From: Prochilodus magdalenae | Lineage: Eukaryota; Chordata; Actinopteri; Characiformes; Prochilodontidae | Assembly: GCA_024036415.1 (NCBI GenBank) | Contig: JAMWET010000147.1 | Span: forward strand, 124,001 to 188,000 | DNA: 64,000 nt | Direction: 5' to 3' | Shown: positions 25,593 to 37,605 of the stretch, one piece after another | How positions within the stretch are numbered: the stretch's first letter is position 1 | Layout of the letters: every line of letters starts with the position of its first letter | Notes under the pieces: generated by a model | The model's input: the letters and a program-made list of their open reading frames with translations, nothing else | The model's database searches: none | What the model was told of the DNA's origin: nothing | Position numbers and translations under genes: made by a program

Positions 25593-25623
<31 letters not shown>

Positions 25624-25753
25624 CCAGCGAGAGGACAGCTAAAGCAGGCACAATCATGAGGGCGCAAATTGGATTACACCGGAAGAGAAGGCCACGTCTG
25701 GACCTGCAGGAAACAGCACCCCGGAGAGAAACAATCGCTGTTTGTTTCCTTTA

Positions 25754-25795
<42 letters not shown>

Positions 25796-25798
25796 GTG
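25591..25798. repeat. (CA)n and (GT)n microsatellite pair
   Basis: A CA run at 25591-25620 and a GT run at 25757-25798 lie about 135 bases apart and are complementary, so the pair could form an imperfect large hairpin. Confidence 0.9.
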
Positions 25799-26459
25799 AA
25801 AATACCTCAGTGTTTCATGGATGAAGTCATCACCCTTTGTAGTGCAGTGTAATAGCTTGTTGCTAATTCATTCTAATACAGGTGCTGTGCAATAAATATA
25901 AAGTAACAGGTACCATGCTGCCATTTCTGTGCCATATTTTTTACTGACACTATGCCATACATACCCTACCTGTTGGAATTTGTAGGGTGAAAACTGTACT
26001 GCTGTTAGGAATGCAGTCTGATGCAGTGGTCCAATCATGGAAAAAGTCCCACTCTAGATCTTGTCTTACATAAAGGAATCATATGATCTGGTGTTCAGTT
26101 TGGCTGCTATCAATATTTTTTCTTAGTACAGATCCAATAACATCCATTTCAAATTCCGAATGATGCATGAAGTTCTAGTATAAATCACTATGTATGCTCA
26201 GTGTCATATAACTCCTACCCTCAATAAAAATATTTAATGCTTAAAAATAAATTACCAGATTAAGTAACAGCCTGTGTGACAAAGATTTGCTCAGTTGTGT
26301 CAAAGGGGGATCAGCAAATGAACAACACTCGAGTCAAGGGACAAACAATTGACCCATAATTATACAAGCTCCAAATATTTTGAGAGCTTGAGGAGCTAGT
26401 TTTCCATATATTAGCATAAGCATAAGATTTGCTATTAATGCTCAGGAGTTGGAAAAAGC

Positions 26460-26970
26460 GCTTCTGTACTGTACCGAGTAAAGATACTGCATTAATAAAA
26501 AATCAACAAAAAGTAAAAAATAAAAAGTAAAAAATCTCCAATCTTATATACTTAATGTAAAGCAAACAGTTTAACAAATATTTTATTTACATAAGCTGGT
26601 CCTTCCCCACAAATGAATGAGCATGGAAAGTTTCAATTATTTAGCAATATGAGAAAAAAAGTAGAATTCAATGTGAATGAGAAAAACAAAAATTAGAAAA
26701 TAATAACTTTGAAGGTCTCAATTATACTGTAAGGAGAAAACCGTATATGTTTTATCTGGGAAATGAAATTGAATAATTTTTGTGATACTTTCCATCTTAC
26801 TGATCTGGGAAAATAAATGTGTCATATAAATTTGTCATATATTTTGCCAAATATTGAAATTGACTATTAATATTAAAAATAGAATAAATTTATAATATAC
26901 AATTAATATATATTGCCTGATATACTGAAAATATAAAATGGGATAATATTACAGACAATAAGAAGCTTAT
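26460..26970. other. Very AT-rich block
   Basis: Continuous A/T-rich sequence with AAAAAGTAAAAAATAAAAAG-like phrases. No coding sequence. Could act as a scaffold-attachment region, but nothing proves it. Confidence 0.4.
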
Positions 26971-27910
26971 AAATTAGCAGAAGTGCATTATAAAACCCAA
27001 AATATTCTTTATGAGCTGCGTATTCCCTTCAGTTAGCAGACTACTTTTAGAAACTGCATCAAGCTTTGAAATGAAGTCGCAGTTCAATGGCATTGCCCTG
27101 GTTTTGTGCTCCTCAAACACTAAAAAAATCAGTTTCAGAAGGAAGAAATCATTCTGTGATTGATCCATTCATGACCAAACCTTTGGAAAGAATTATAATT
27201 CCCGGTGCATATTTGTTCACTAGCCGGGACACTGATACCCACTAGTGACTGAAAACAGAAGGAAAACTGTAATATTCCAGCTCCTCCTTTTTATTTACTT
27301 CCACAAATGCCAAGATACAACTTATCAGCAAATACCCCCTTCTCACCATGTGTGCATAAAGCAGACGGTAATTGGTCCTGATTTTACAAGTGTTCCAGGC
27401 AGGAGTAAACAACGATAACACAAGTGGCCTGTGGGCTGGGAATACGCTGCTCCTCTGTGCGGTGGCAAAGGAACAGAACGATGATCCTTGGCTTTGTCCT
27501 CTGGCTTTCCACAGAGCCTGTGTGCAGTGTCAAAAAGAGCCCCAGGGCAGAGGACAATAAGCCAGCTACGGAGACTAGAGTGCTGTATCATACCCAAGGC
27601 AGAGTGCCTGAGCCAGGCAATACTCAGTTCCCTTCGCTGCCACCATCTGCCCTTACTGGAAGGGTTAACGAGGACTCAAATAGGGAGCATGGATTTGGAC
27701 GACTTGGAAAGCTTGGATTTAGGAGTTGCCTGCTGTTCTAGCAAAAGGTGAGGCCAAACAAAAGGTCTGGTTCCTGTGGAAGTGTTTGTATGTGCATGTG
27801 TGCGTGTGTGTGCCTTCAGTGCCTGGACACAGGTGGAGCACCCAGCAGCGGAACTGTTCTCCGCCTGAGGAGAGTAAATGCTCACACATATGCCCTATCT
27901 ATTGTGCTCT

Positions 27911-27915
27911 ATCTT

Positions 27916-27960
<45 letters not shown>

Positions 27961-27990
27961 CTCTCTCTTTCTCTCTCCCTTTCTGTGTGT
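27911..27990. repeat. (CT)n-rich microsatellite
   Basis: A CT run with TT and GT interruptions, ending in GTGTGTGTGT. The surrounding 25800-28020 is otherwise without a recognisable gene. Confidence 0.9.
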
Positions 27991-28159
27991 GTGTGGTGAA
28001 CTAAAATGACAGGTGAAACTGTATGTGTCATAAAAATACAGAATTAAAATGTACAGAATTCTTTACAAAGAAAATGATTTGTAATAAACAGCAGTCAAAA
28101 TTACATGGTCTTTGTTTTAGAAAATCCTCAGAAATGCTCAGAAATCATATTTCATTAAC

Positions 28160-28850
28160 AGCCATATGCAAACCTTTGGGTGCCACTGGTCAAATGAACA
28201 GTAATTGTGCATTCAAATGTACTGAAGGGTGTTCTCTGTGGCTTTTTCATTTAGTTCTTTTAGTTAGAAAATCAGCAAAACACCCCTGCCTCCATTTAGA
28301 ATCTCCAGCCCAACTGGGCATAAAGTACACAAGTTATTCATTTTGCAGGAGGTCAAAAATAAGATAACTCAAAGGACTGTTAGTTCAAAATGGGAGTTTC
28401 CAAAACTATACTTATTATTTGAAAAAAATGAAAGCTAACTCTAACAATCATGCAAGACCTGGTAGACCACCAAAAACACTGTCAGATAAACAATACTTTC
28501 ACATTTGAAAATCAAGCTCCAGCGTTGCTTCAGGTTAGAACTGGTTCAGTTTCGGATCAGTGACAGCTTAACATGTGTCTGAATAGATGTTTCAATGAGC
28601 TGTTACTGAAAAAAGAAATTCACAGAAAAAGATGACAATATGCACAAAAAGAAGGACAAAGAAGCTGCTGGTGATCTGAAAAACAATGGACTGACCTCCT
28701 CCGAGTCCTGACCTCAACATCACTGAATGTGTTTGTTCAGTAGGCAAAACCCAAAAGAGGTACACCATCCTCACAGGTGCACTGTTTATAAGTTTCCAAT
28801 TACTGACTACGACCAAGTAGATATCATTTGGGTGATGAACCACATGGTAG
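28160..28850 (+). mobile_element. Tc1/mariner relic with dead transposase end
   Basis: The left part contains CCATATGCAAACCTTTGGGT GCC followed by GGTCAAAT, as in a common fish Tc1/mariner family. Near the right, 28686-28727 translates to M-D-stop-PPPSPDLNITE, the block just before the last catalytic acidic residue of Tc1 transposases (usually MDWPPQSPDLNIIE), with the Trp codon turned into TGA. Other stops and shifts follow. The copy is inactive. Confidence 0.7.
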
Positions 28851-29314
28851 TGGCATGTTAGTGTGCATGTAGTTAGTGGCGTGTTAGTGGCATGTTAGTA
28901 GGCATTTTCAGCCAACTCAGCATGACTGCTAGAATGAGATCAGTCCACCAACCATAACATCAAAATATTGTGTTTAACAGTGTTTCTTGATTTGGGCGAG
29001 AAGATGACTAATACAAATGGTGCACAATAACATGGGCATTAGGTACATGTGGTTACTTTTGCTGTTCTACATATAACAAGGACACCCTGAAGCTTGTAAA
29101 AGACATGCTTTCTATTGTTGATATATATTTTTTAGTTTATATATTGTAAAAGCCTCTTAGGTCAGCTGCTGAAGGCCTAACCAATAGAAGAAATATGATC
29201 AAATCTGCTTAGCATAATGACTCTGTTACATAAAAATAGAATGAAAGTTACCATTTTAGGTTCTGAGAAACCTTTAGGCTTTCTTTGAAAGGTTGACTTT
29301 AGTCCATAACTGTA

Positions 29315-29360
29315 CCTCCCAGATAGGTGTGTCTAATAAAGAGGCCAGCAGGTGCATGCT
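29315..29360. mobile_element. Second CTAATAAAG-type repeat terminus
   Basis: CCAGATAGGTGTGTCTAATA then AAGAGGCCAGCAGGTG, the same common repeat end as at 7607-7640. Possibly DNA-transposon derived; class uncertain. Confidence 0.35.
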
Positions 29361-29398
29361 GCATTTCTACAAGCTGGGTAGCAAGTGACATTTTAACC

Positions 29399-29546
29399 AA
29401 AAGGGTGTCCAGCTCTTGTCCTGGTGGGCTTTAGTCCAGCACGGTTGGTGAATTCCCTGCTCAAACACACCTGATTCTGCTCAGCAGTTAGTTTTGCAGG
29501 TGCGTTAGAGCAGAAGAATCGCCAGACTGTGCTGGACTCCAGCCAT
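29399..29546. mobile_element. Third copy of the hAT-type MITE family
   Basis: Starts AAGGGTGTCCAGCTC, contains CTGCTCAAACACACCTGATT, and ends CTGTGCTGGACTCCAGCC, closely matching the ends and middle of the copy at 2056-2227. Confidence 0.6.
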
Positions 29547-29559
29547 CCATGATTATACG

Positions 29560-32500
29560 CTTCTGTTTCAACCATTAGTCGTATTTCCAGACCGTGTGAA
29601 ATGCTACCGCGCATGTAGATAAAATGGCCCATTGCTCAAACATTTATGCTAAAAGCTCAGAACCTCAACCTAAAGAAAACACTGCCAAACAGAGACCTTA
29701 CAGGTCCATGACTCTTTAGGTTCATGCATATTGAATGCGTAGGGAAAGGGAGAAATTCTTCACTTGCTATGCCGGCTATGGTCAATATAGTGCTGCCACA
29801 AAGTCATAAAGTCAGTATGTCAAGGGGCTACTGTTTTACCAAAAAATGTCATTATCTTCCCACTTTTGTGCAACAAGATGAGAAGCAAAAAGAGGGAGAG
29901 AGAGAAACATGATTATTTTCCCAAATTATAATTTCATTTCCAAAAGTGTAGGGTTATTAAGCTGACATTCGACAATTCAAACACAGAGGCCTGTGCTTGT
30001 GCAAAGGTCAGACTAACATAAGAACAGATTTGCAATTTAGATTGTGTTAAAAGGCTGCCAACTCCCCTGATCCCGATTTTTATTTCATTAGCCACAGCAC
30101 CGAAGCTCTAGACCTATATGCAGCTTGCATTCCGTTCACTGATTAGGTGATAAGAAGAAGCAGAATGGGACGAGTGGACTGCTGTTTCTCTTTACTTCTT
30201 ACAATACAGTAACACACTCCCCCCAGCAACAGCAACATGCACACACTAGGGATGTTATAATACATATATTATTATTCATTATGGGTATAACAGTGCACCT
30301 TTTTAGGTTGAATAAGGTTAAAATAATGAGGGAATTTGATTCTTTTTTTGATATTTCCTCATCTAATTACGGACTGCACATATTGTTTTGACTGAGATTG
30401 GTTTGGTTTCAATATTGCAACCACCAGAGCAGAAGAGATGTTTGACTTTATTTCAATATTCAGATTGCAAAACAAATAGCGCTGAGTCAAACATATTTAA
30501 ATATTTGTGATATTAGACAAACTGACATACATTGGAATGACTTCCACTGTTCTATTAGAAAAATGACAGAGAAATAAGCTCACCACACACAAAAAAAGTG
30601 CTTTGGTGTGTTTAAGGTGGCAGTAAACACAGTACCTGCGGGGTGTGTGACGGGATTCATAGACTGAGAGACGGTGCTGCGGTGCAGTGAATGCCTTGTT
30701 CTATGTTGTTCTTGTTCTATATAAAGCAGATGTTAATGATTGGCTGAAAGGAGTGATTGCACTTGTGCATGTCAAAGGCCATAGTGTAGAGGAAGTAGCC
30801 GAATTTTCAGGTGTATGGAAGCATGCGGCCATATTGGTCTACCAGTAGCAAAAATCTCAGTCCAAAAACTAATTCTCCTTTAAATTATGCCAGGGAAGGC
30901 ATCCACTAAATTGGGTTAAAGTGTGCAACTTTTTAAAGCAAGGGTGGCTGAACATTGATGTTACATACATCCAGAAACTTGCCCAGTCCATGCCAAATCG
31001 CAGCTGTTATTCATGTTTGTGGAGGTATTAGGTGCTATCAGATTTCAGTCACAGATGACAAATTTTTTATGGTGGTCTGGTGAGCTTATTTTACTCATAG
31101 TGTAGAAGCACAATTCATAGTCTTTATCATAACACCCAAAATGCACATACAACTGTTTCTTCCACATGAATGGCTTGCTGCTCTATTTTTAATATACACA
31201 AATATATACAATATATTCAATATACAAATAAAATTCAAAGCACTGATAAAGAATACAATTAATTTAGGTTATTCCACATTTCCACATATATCAGGCTCAT
31301 TCCTGTCCATGAGTGATCATCAAACCCATACTAACTGGCACAGTGTACGGTGTAGATTACAGGAAAATACGCTCATAAAATGAATTAAATCTTGATATTC
31401 CCCTTCCTCTGCAGATATGACCGGATCTGCTACAGCCGCAGTATGTAGTGAGTGGAATCTGATTGGCTTTGATCAGCACAGTGGTGCAGTAGTATTTGAA
31501 CATGCCTGACTGACAAAACTGAATACACACCTCCTGATTAGCCCTGCTGCACATTCACCACTCAGGCTTTCCTGTATAATTAGCAAAGAAGAAAAAAAAA
31601 GAGAAAAAAAAGAGAAGCAGTGTAGGCTGTGTTCTGGCATACTGGATATTAGAGAAGATGTCTTTAACCATTTGAGCTTCTTTGTATTGACTTGATTAAC
31701 CAGAAAGAAATTTGAGCTATTAAATGAAAGCTAAAGCTTTAGTGGTGGACAGCTGATGTCAGCATGGTTGTACAGTTAGATCAAGGTCTAAGGGACTTTA
31801 GCTTCAGAGACTATTCAGTTATAAAAACTAAAGGAAATACACAAAAGCCATTATCAACATCAGTAAGTCAATGTTAAGCTGTCCCGCAGTTAGGTTGCTA
31901 AGTCTGAAATATTGCTTTGATTGTGTGCCTGTCTACACTCTTTAGCCAAAAAGGTTCTATATAGTACCAAAAAAAGATTCTATTACTTGTACCAATAAGG
32001 GAGCCCTTTCAGGCCCTACAAAGAACCATTCTTAGTTCTATAATGTGGTCTACATTTAAGTGTTTCGAAAGTAAAAATAGAATAAAAAATAAAAATAAAG
32101 CTGGACAGTTTGCTGCTCCTGGTATTCCAAGTTGGTGTCCCATTCAACACCTAACCAGAACTGCATTTTCTTAAAGCATTGCTGGGAAAACCTCTGTGGA
32201 ATCCAAAAACAGAGTATGTTCAAAACAAAAGCCTCTTTAGCTATATTAGTTGTTCAATGACAGTTTCAAAGAATGCACCTCAGGCCTATCTTGAACTGTC
32301 CTGAAAAAAGACTTTCAAACTAAAGTTATAACTGAAGTGGTCTTCCATACAAGTTCTAACCAGACCCAGTCTTTTCAACCATGCCCATCTAACCAGGCCA
32401 ACCCATTAAACTAGCAAAGAACCATTTATGCATTCAAATGGTTCTTGAGTTGCCACAATTCCATATATGTACCCACTGCCTTCATTTAATAACTCATGTA

Positions 32501-32700
32501 GAGCCCCTTGTGTGGTTTAATGAATATCATTTAACTCTGTTGTCAATCAACATCCGTCTCACAGAAGGCCTGAGAGGTCCAGACAACACACCAATACATC
32601 GATCAGAACTCTCTTTGTTACTTTGTACTTTCTTCTCTTGTTTTAAGGCAAATCATGCAACCCCCTCATAAAGAGTCCACTGTACCACTGCTGACCATAC
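29560..32700. other. Intronic sequence without recognisable genes
   Basis: AT-rich DNA. I see no domain-bearing open frame and no microsatellite over 25 bases. A purine patch (GAAGAAAAAAAAAGAG) lies near 31590. Confidence 0.5.
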
Positions 32701-32815
32701 ACCAAACGATTTTCAAGTGATTTCACTCAGTCTTATTCTTGTCCTGGCGTTTCGATTTTTAATATTATGTTTATTATTATCATATTATCACTGGAATGTC
32801 TGGCAGAGATTCGAG

Positions 32816-32983
32816 ATGGAGGGGAGTCCGCCTGTTCAAAAGGAAGAGAGGCTGGTGGAGCTGTGGAGTGAACAAGAGTGCCTCTTTGACGTATCTTCCC
32901 ATTTCTACCACGACGAGTGCAAAAAGATAAAAAGGTGGACAGAAATTGCTGAAGTCTTCGAAATCCCGGGGCCAATGCGTGCC
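32816..32983 (+). pseudogene. MADF/Myb-SANT-like domain fragment
   Basis: From the ATG at 32816 the frame encodes about 56 residues: an acidic start, then EERLVELWSEQECLFDVSS, FYHDECKK and RWTEIAEVFEIPG. This follows the MADF pattern (hydrophobic-x-hydrophobic-W...CL(F/Y)...YH...R-x-W-x-EIA), a DNA-binding fold in Adf-1-type proteins and in accessory proteins of PIF/Harbinger transposons. The domain is cut off after the second third: the expected RW..LRD segment is missing and a stop follows at 32984-32986. There is no obvious splice donor at the break. I read it as a decayed transposon-derived fragment; a lone exon of a host gene on the plus strand is the alternative. Confidence 0.5.
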
Positions 32984-33140
32984 TGAGTCATGGGCCCGAG
33001 ACGACACAAATATAAACACATCCAAAAGTTCATTAATGCACAGAGATATGCATTAAACAACCCAATTCTGAATCACGCACGTTTTAAAGCTATTTTCAAG
33101 TTATCCTATCTTGTAACAAAGCGTAGTTATGCTATGCTAA

Positions 33141-33166
33141 AGCTAACTAGCTAGCTAGCTAGCTAA
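33141..33166. repeat. (CTAG)n microsatellite
   Basis: About six GCTA/CTAG units, self-complementary. Confidence 0.9.
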
Positions 33167-33389
33167 TACACTGCCGAATGGGGCTACAGTGCTTACATTA
33201 GCCTACCGGGGAACATGATGGAAAATAATCTCAAAATCTAGTGTGTGACTAGTCTGTGACTAAAGGTCTGTGACTTGTCTAGATGTGAGAGACTGTGTCA
33301 GACTTCAGTCTATTAAATGTCTTTTCAGAGTCTTTTCAAAGTCTTCTAGTGTATGGTTGGCATAAGTCAAGCTCCTCCTCAATCTTTGT

Positions 33390-34255
33390 GGCTGACATGT
33401 GCAGAGCACATTAACACCCACGGACCTGACACCATTTCTCTACCGGTCCTTTAGGCATGTGCACATCAGCACATAGCAGGTGTGTCTACAGACGTCTTCT
33501 CTCTCTCTCTCAGTGGTCCCAATGTGTATCAAACTGGGCATCATTGTCGTAGTTCTAAAGTCAGTCAGCGTTACTATCTTAAATTACTAGCACCTGGTTG
33601 CTCTTAGCTCATAAGCTAGGGCTTTGAGAAGCTGGTTGGAGAATTTACCCGCTCCCCACTACCTGTCAATTTGCAGTTTCCCTACTGCCAGAACAGATTA
33701 ACTGATGATGCAAGAGGCCTGACACTACATATTGCCCTCTTCCATCCGAACCAGAAGAAGACGTATGTGAAGATCGCTCAGCATTCAACACCATTGTTCC
33801 CTCGAGGCTTGACATTATGCTTTGGGTTTTGGATCTAAGCCTCTGCGCAGCTGGATCCTAAACTTCCTGACAGGCCGATGCCAAGTGGCAAGGATGGGCA
33901 GTATCACCTCATCCTCAATAGCCCTTGACAGTTCCAATGTCATCATAAAATTTTCAGATGACACAACAATTATGGGCCTGAGTTCCAACAGCAATGAGAT
34001 GGCCTACAGAGAGGAGGTCAGTCTTCTGACAAACTGGTGCCAGAAGAATGACCTTTGTCTTATAGGTTGGTCAGCAAGACCGAGGAGCTGATAATGGACT
34101 TCAGGAAGCAGAAGAAAGTGAACACTCCCATCACCATCAATTGAGCCACTGTAGAGAATGCCATCTCTCACTTGAGTTATCATCATAATGATCTCCATGA
34201 ACCATCCACACCCTAATACAGACTCTACACTTTACTGAAACAGACTGACATCCTC
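33390..34255 (+). mobile_element. LINE reverse-transcriptase relic (CR1/L2 clade)
   Basis: Broken frames give, in order: INTHGPDTIS..., AGVSTDVFSLSLS, a QFPYCQNRLTDDARGLTLH block, SAFNTIVPSRLDI, LRSWILNFLTGRCQVARMGS, IIKFSDDTTIMGL, YREEVSLLTNWCQKNDL and VSKTEELIMDFRKQ. These are the standard successive blocks of fish CR1/L2-type reverse transcriptase. The catalytic FSDD is present, but the GxPQGCVLSPL block expected before it is deleted, and there are frameshifts near 33690, 33820 and 34060 and a stop at about 34141. The copy is dead. It runs into a Tc1 relic at about 34260. Confidence 0.8.
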
Positions 34256-34264
34256 TACATGCAG

Positions 34265-34760
34265 GTTGGGCATCATAAAACATGCGAATGATTCAAGTTT
34301 CATGCTCAGCCATGCATGTGACATAAGCAAGAACAGGCCTTAGCTATGTACCTGACTGTCCATATAAGGTCATCCTCATGTTGTTGTGTTAGTAGCATCA
34401 GTTGCAAGCGAGGTATGCCTCAGAGAAGAGTCCAAAACAAACAAAGAATTTGGAAGAGTGGAGCTCTGGCGAATGGGATTGTCTTGTAAACATATCTGAC
34501 GCCATACCTGTCTTGTGGATATTACCATAGCACATTGTTGGCGGCAGTGGATAGAAAAAGGCATGCACCAAGATACGCAACAGCCACAATTGGAGACATT
34601 TTGTAAGGAATGATGCCCTCCATGAGTCTTATTTATTTAGTGCCAGCACCACTGGCAGAAGGCTGCACAACGCAGGACTACATGCACAGCTGCACTACTT
34701 CACATTAATGTCACCAAACACTGCAATAGTGTTGTGCTATATCTTGGTGTCTGTGTCATA
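34265..34760 (+). mobile_element. Tc1-like transposase relic, copy 2
   Basis: AACATGCGAATGATTCAAG...GCCATGCATGTGACATAAGC and, further right, GGACTACATGCACAGCTG and GTCACCAAACACTGCAATAG match the relics at 3960-4190 and 45925-46240 in the same order. An insertion of about 250 bases separates the two halves in this copy. It is juxtaposed to the LINE relic on its left. Confidence 0.55.
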
Positions 34761-34769
34761 TCTTGGACT

Positions 34770-36650
34770 CCAAATTGCATATTTGGAAATGGATGCGTCT
34801 GTATATACTGTAGCTTTTATTTCATAACTTATATTGCAGTTATAAACCTGTATATTTGGGTATATACATAGTATGTTTCACTCATCTGCACACCTATGTA
34901 AATGTGATAGGACAATATACACAATTTCTTTTGATGTGTGATTTGTCAGTCATTCACATGCAGGTTTAATTATGCTCCACGCTTTACAACAATTATAACT
35001 GTCCACCAAGTATCTTTGTGTAGTTTGCAATCAACAATTTGGGCACCATATGTTATATTTGAAAATGTGTCACATTCAACGACATACCGCTCAGTTAACA
35101 TCAGTTATCACTTCTCATATACAGTCGATCAGTCATTGAATACTGATGTATGCTTGCTTAGTTTACGGGAAGCTAACAAACTCTAGATTTAGACTGTCAG
35201 AAAACCCATCTCTGTAAATACATGCTTGCTACTTGCCTACTAAACATTAGTTAACCACTGCTAATGCACTGCTTTATGTTAACCAGTTCATAAGGGGTTA
35301 CTGATACCTCATGTTAATATGAATTTTCCCTGAACTATTCCTAAATCTTAGCAATGTGTTATACACAAAATATACTATACAATACGTAGATGTATGTTAT
35401 GCTCAGCATAATACAGCTCAGCAGAAAGAGTTATATTTCAATAATGTAGAATATTGACCAAACAATCTTTCTAAACGAGGGCTTGCATGAAACCTTAATT
35501 AGGTATGTGCTAAAGAGACACATGGGCTGAATACAAATTTTTCATTTTGTGGGGAAACAACCAGTCAGGTGGGCAGGATGGCCTAATTCTGCACTCAAGT
35601 AGCAAAAACAGTCAGATTTAAAAAAAAAAAACTACCCAGGGAGTGAAGCTTCTTCACTTATCATACATACGATCATCATCATTTATCAGCACGGGAAGTG
35701 ACAATTGTTTTGAGATTGTTTTGGTCTAAAATAAATGCTAAACCATTTGCCAGTCACAGAATAGCAATAAGAACCGAAGATTACTTAAACGTAGATTACT
35801 TTTTCAGTTCTTTTTTAGTTTGATGCCGTGCAGGAGGCAGGCTAAGCCTTGTTGGTTGACATACAGGCTGGTTCACACTGTTGAGGAATGGACACAGCTT
35901 TCTGGACAAACTGAAAAACTTGAATGGCTCCCTATAACAGTGTTCATCTCAGTACATAACTGCAGTACACCTTTAACATAAACTGACTGTAAGGGTCTAC
36001 GTTAATGTAATCAGGTCAGAGGTGCTTTTGCTGAAACACTAAACTATGGCATGTTGCAGCCCCAGCGCTTGCATTGAGCCAATGCACTGTGCAATAGATA
36101 AATTTTTTCTTTAAGACAGGATGGAAACTAGACTGAAGGGGCTATAAAAACTAGGAGGCACAAGGTGGGACAGTAGCTGAACTTTGCAATAAATGGATTA
36201 GAAATAGATCTATAATTGTCCAGATCATCAGCATATAAAGCCAATAAGCGATCTGGTCTAGAAATTCAGACAGAATGGTACTGGAGAAAAGGCAGCTGTT
36301 AATAAACTGTAAGTATAAGTGATTTTTGAGCACAGGCGAAGGAGCAGGGTCTAACTGACAGAACATAGAGACTGATTTACTTTAGTTTTTGGGAAGAGCA
36401 AAACTGACAAGAGCCATACAAAGCCATGTACCTATCCAGCATCTGGGTGAACATAAAGTTAGGCCAAAACTTTTTCTTTCTCATAACTACAGAAACAGAT
36501 TTGTGATGTAGAAAGTTTGTCTGGAACAGCACAGTGCACAATGAGCTTGTTCAGAGGCTGTTGGGTACCAGCTGTAAAAACAAGGCTGGGATTCAGCACC
36601 ATGGACAGGGAACAACAACTCAGCCCTCAAACAAGCTCTAAATAGATGAA
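34770..36650. other. Intronic sequence without recognisable genes
   Basis: AT-rich, with only short open frames and an A run at about 35619. No mobile-element motif recognised. Confidence 0.5.
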
Positions 36651-36658
36651 GGATTTTG

Positions 36659-36660
<2 letters not shown>

Positions 36661-36716
<56 letters not shown>
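36661..36716. repeat. (ATAG)14 microsatellite
   Basis: Fourteen perfect ATAG units, followed by a purine-rich GA patch to about 36805. It lies about 0.9 kb from the nalf1 donor. The minus-strand Leu-Ser-Ile-Tyr frames across it are artefacts. Confidence 0.95.
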
Positions 36717-36717
<1 letters not shown>

Positions 36718-37598
36718 CAAGAGAGCAAGAGAAACCTACAGAGTAAGTAAGAGAGAAAGACAGAGTGAGAGAGACAGATGGACAGACAGAGAGAGAGCGA
36801 AAGAGGTTGGGTTCTGTACGATGTGTTCAAGTGCAACAGTTGGTTGGACCTCGACTGAAACAGAAGCTGGTTTTGTTATGATGTTGTGGCGTTTCATCAC
36901 TGCGAGTTTCTAAACGCAGCCTGATCATGAACACAGTGATTGATGTGTTATTCATTATTCCTGTCTACAAGCCAGTGTTCCATTCAGCAGGTACTCCTCA
37001 GTGCTGCAGGAAAAGCTGCATGTGGAGGCGCCATTACTATAGAAAGATAAAAACACCTGAAAATGAAGGGACGGCCTTCCGGGAATTAGGTGAGAACATC
37101 ACTGTGGCGCTATTAACGTTATTGAAATTCCACAAACACACAGGCGCGCGCGCACACGCTATAGCATCCATCTCTGTGTCATTCTCACCCCCCTCCCTGA
37201 GTGCTTCCCCCACTGACCACACAGCTGCTGTACCGCTCAGGTCCTGCTGTGTATCACTTCCGCTTCTTCTTTACTCAGCGAGCACCAACATCAACACACA
37301 CCTGTCACAGCTACACTTGGACAGCATTGCAATTTCTGATGCTGATGCCCCCACAACCCCTATCCCCCCCGACCCATGAATTGTAGCCTTTCGCGTGGCG
37401 TCAGCAGCTGGACGCTCGACCTTCGTTCATCGTCCCCTGCTGGACCTTCATCTTTAGCCCCTGATCCACAAGTGCGTACGTACATCAGTCTCTCACTCAA
37501 CCCAAGCCAGAAGCCAGTTTCTCTGTGATACGCCGTATAAACAAGCTCAAGCTCAAAACTCAAAACACACGCATACAGTGAATGTCCAAATCAGCAGC

Positions 37599-37605
37599 TC
37601 CTACC
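37599..37605 (-). other. nalf1: Splice donor of nalf1 exon 1
   Basis: On the minus strand the coding sequence reads GAG TGC ACG and is followed by GTAGGA, a good match to a vertebrate donor after the last G. The break falls between codons 221 and 222. After it the reading frame loses family resemblance and stops within 14 codons, as expected for intron sequence. Confidence 0.8.

Larger units (their letters stand above)
1..37604 (-). other. nalf1: Part of nalf1 intron 1 (no further exon seen)
   Basis: The next nalf1 exon should encode the rest of the cysteine-rich domain, including motifs such as YKxWLC and CPFxLPDN. None of the minus-strand open frames between 1 and 37604 that I read shows these motifs. 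In mammals the first intron of this gene is hundreds of kilobases long, so the absence is expected. The interval is AT-rich, packed with microsatellites and transposon relics, and has no second convincing gene. That it is all intron is an inference; transcript data would settle it. Confidence 0.6.

Noticed and set aside
36927..37379. 150-residue plus-strand open frame
   Set aside because: No family resemblance, low-complexity Ser/Pro/Thr end, and it lies in intron sequence next to nalf1.
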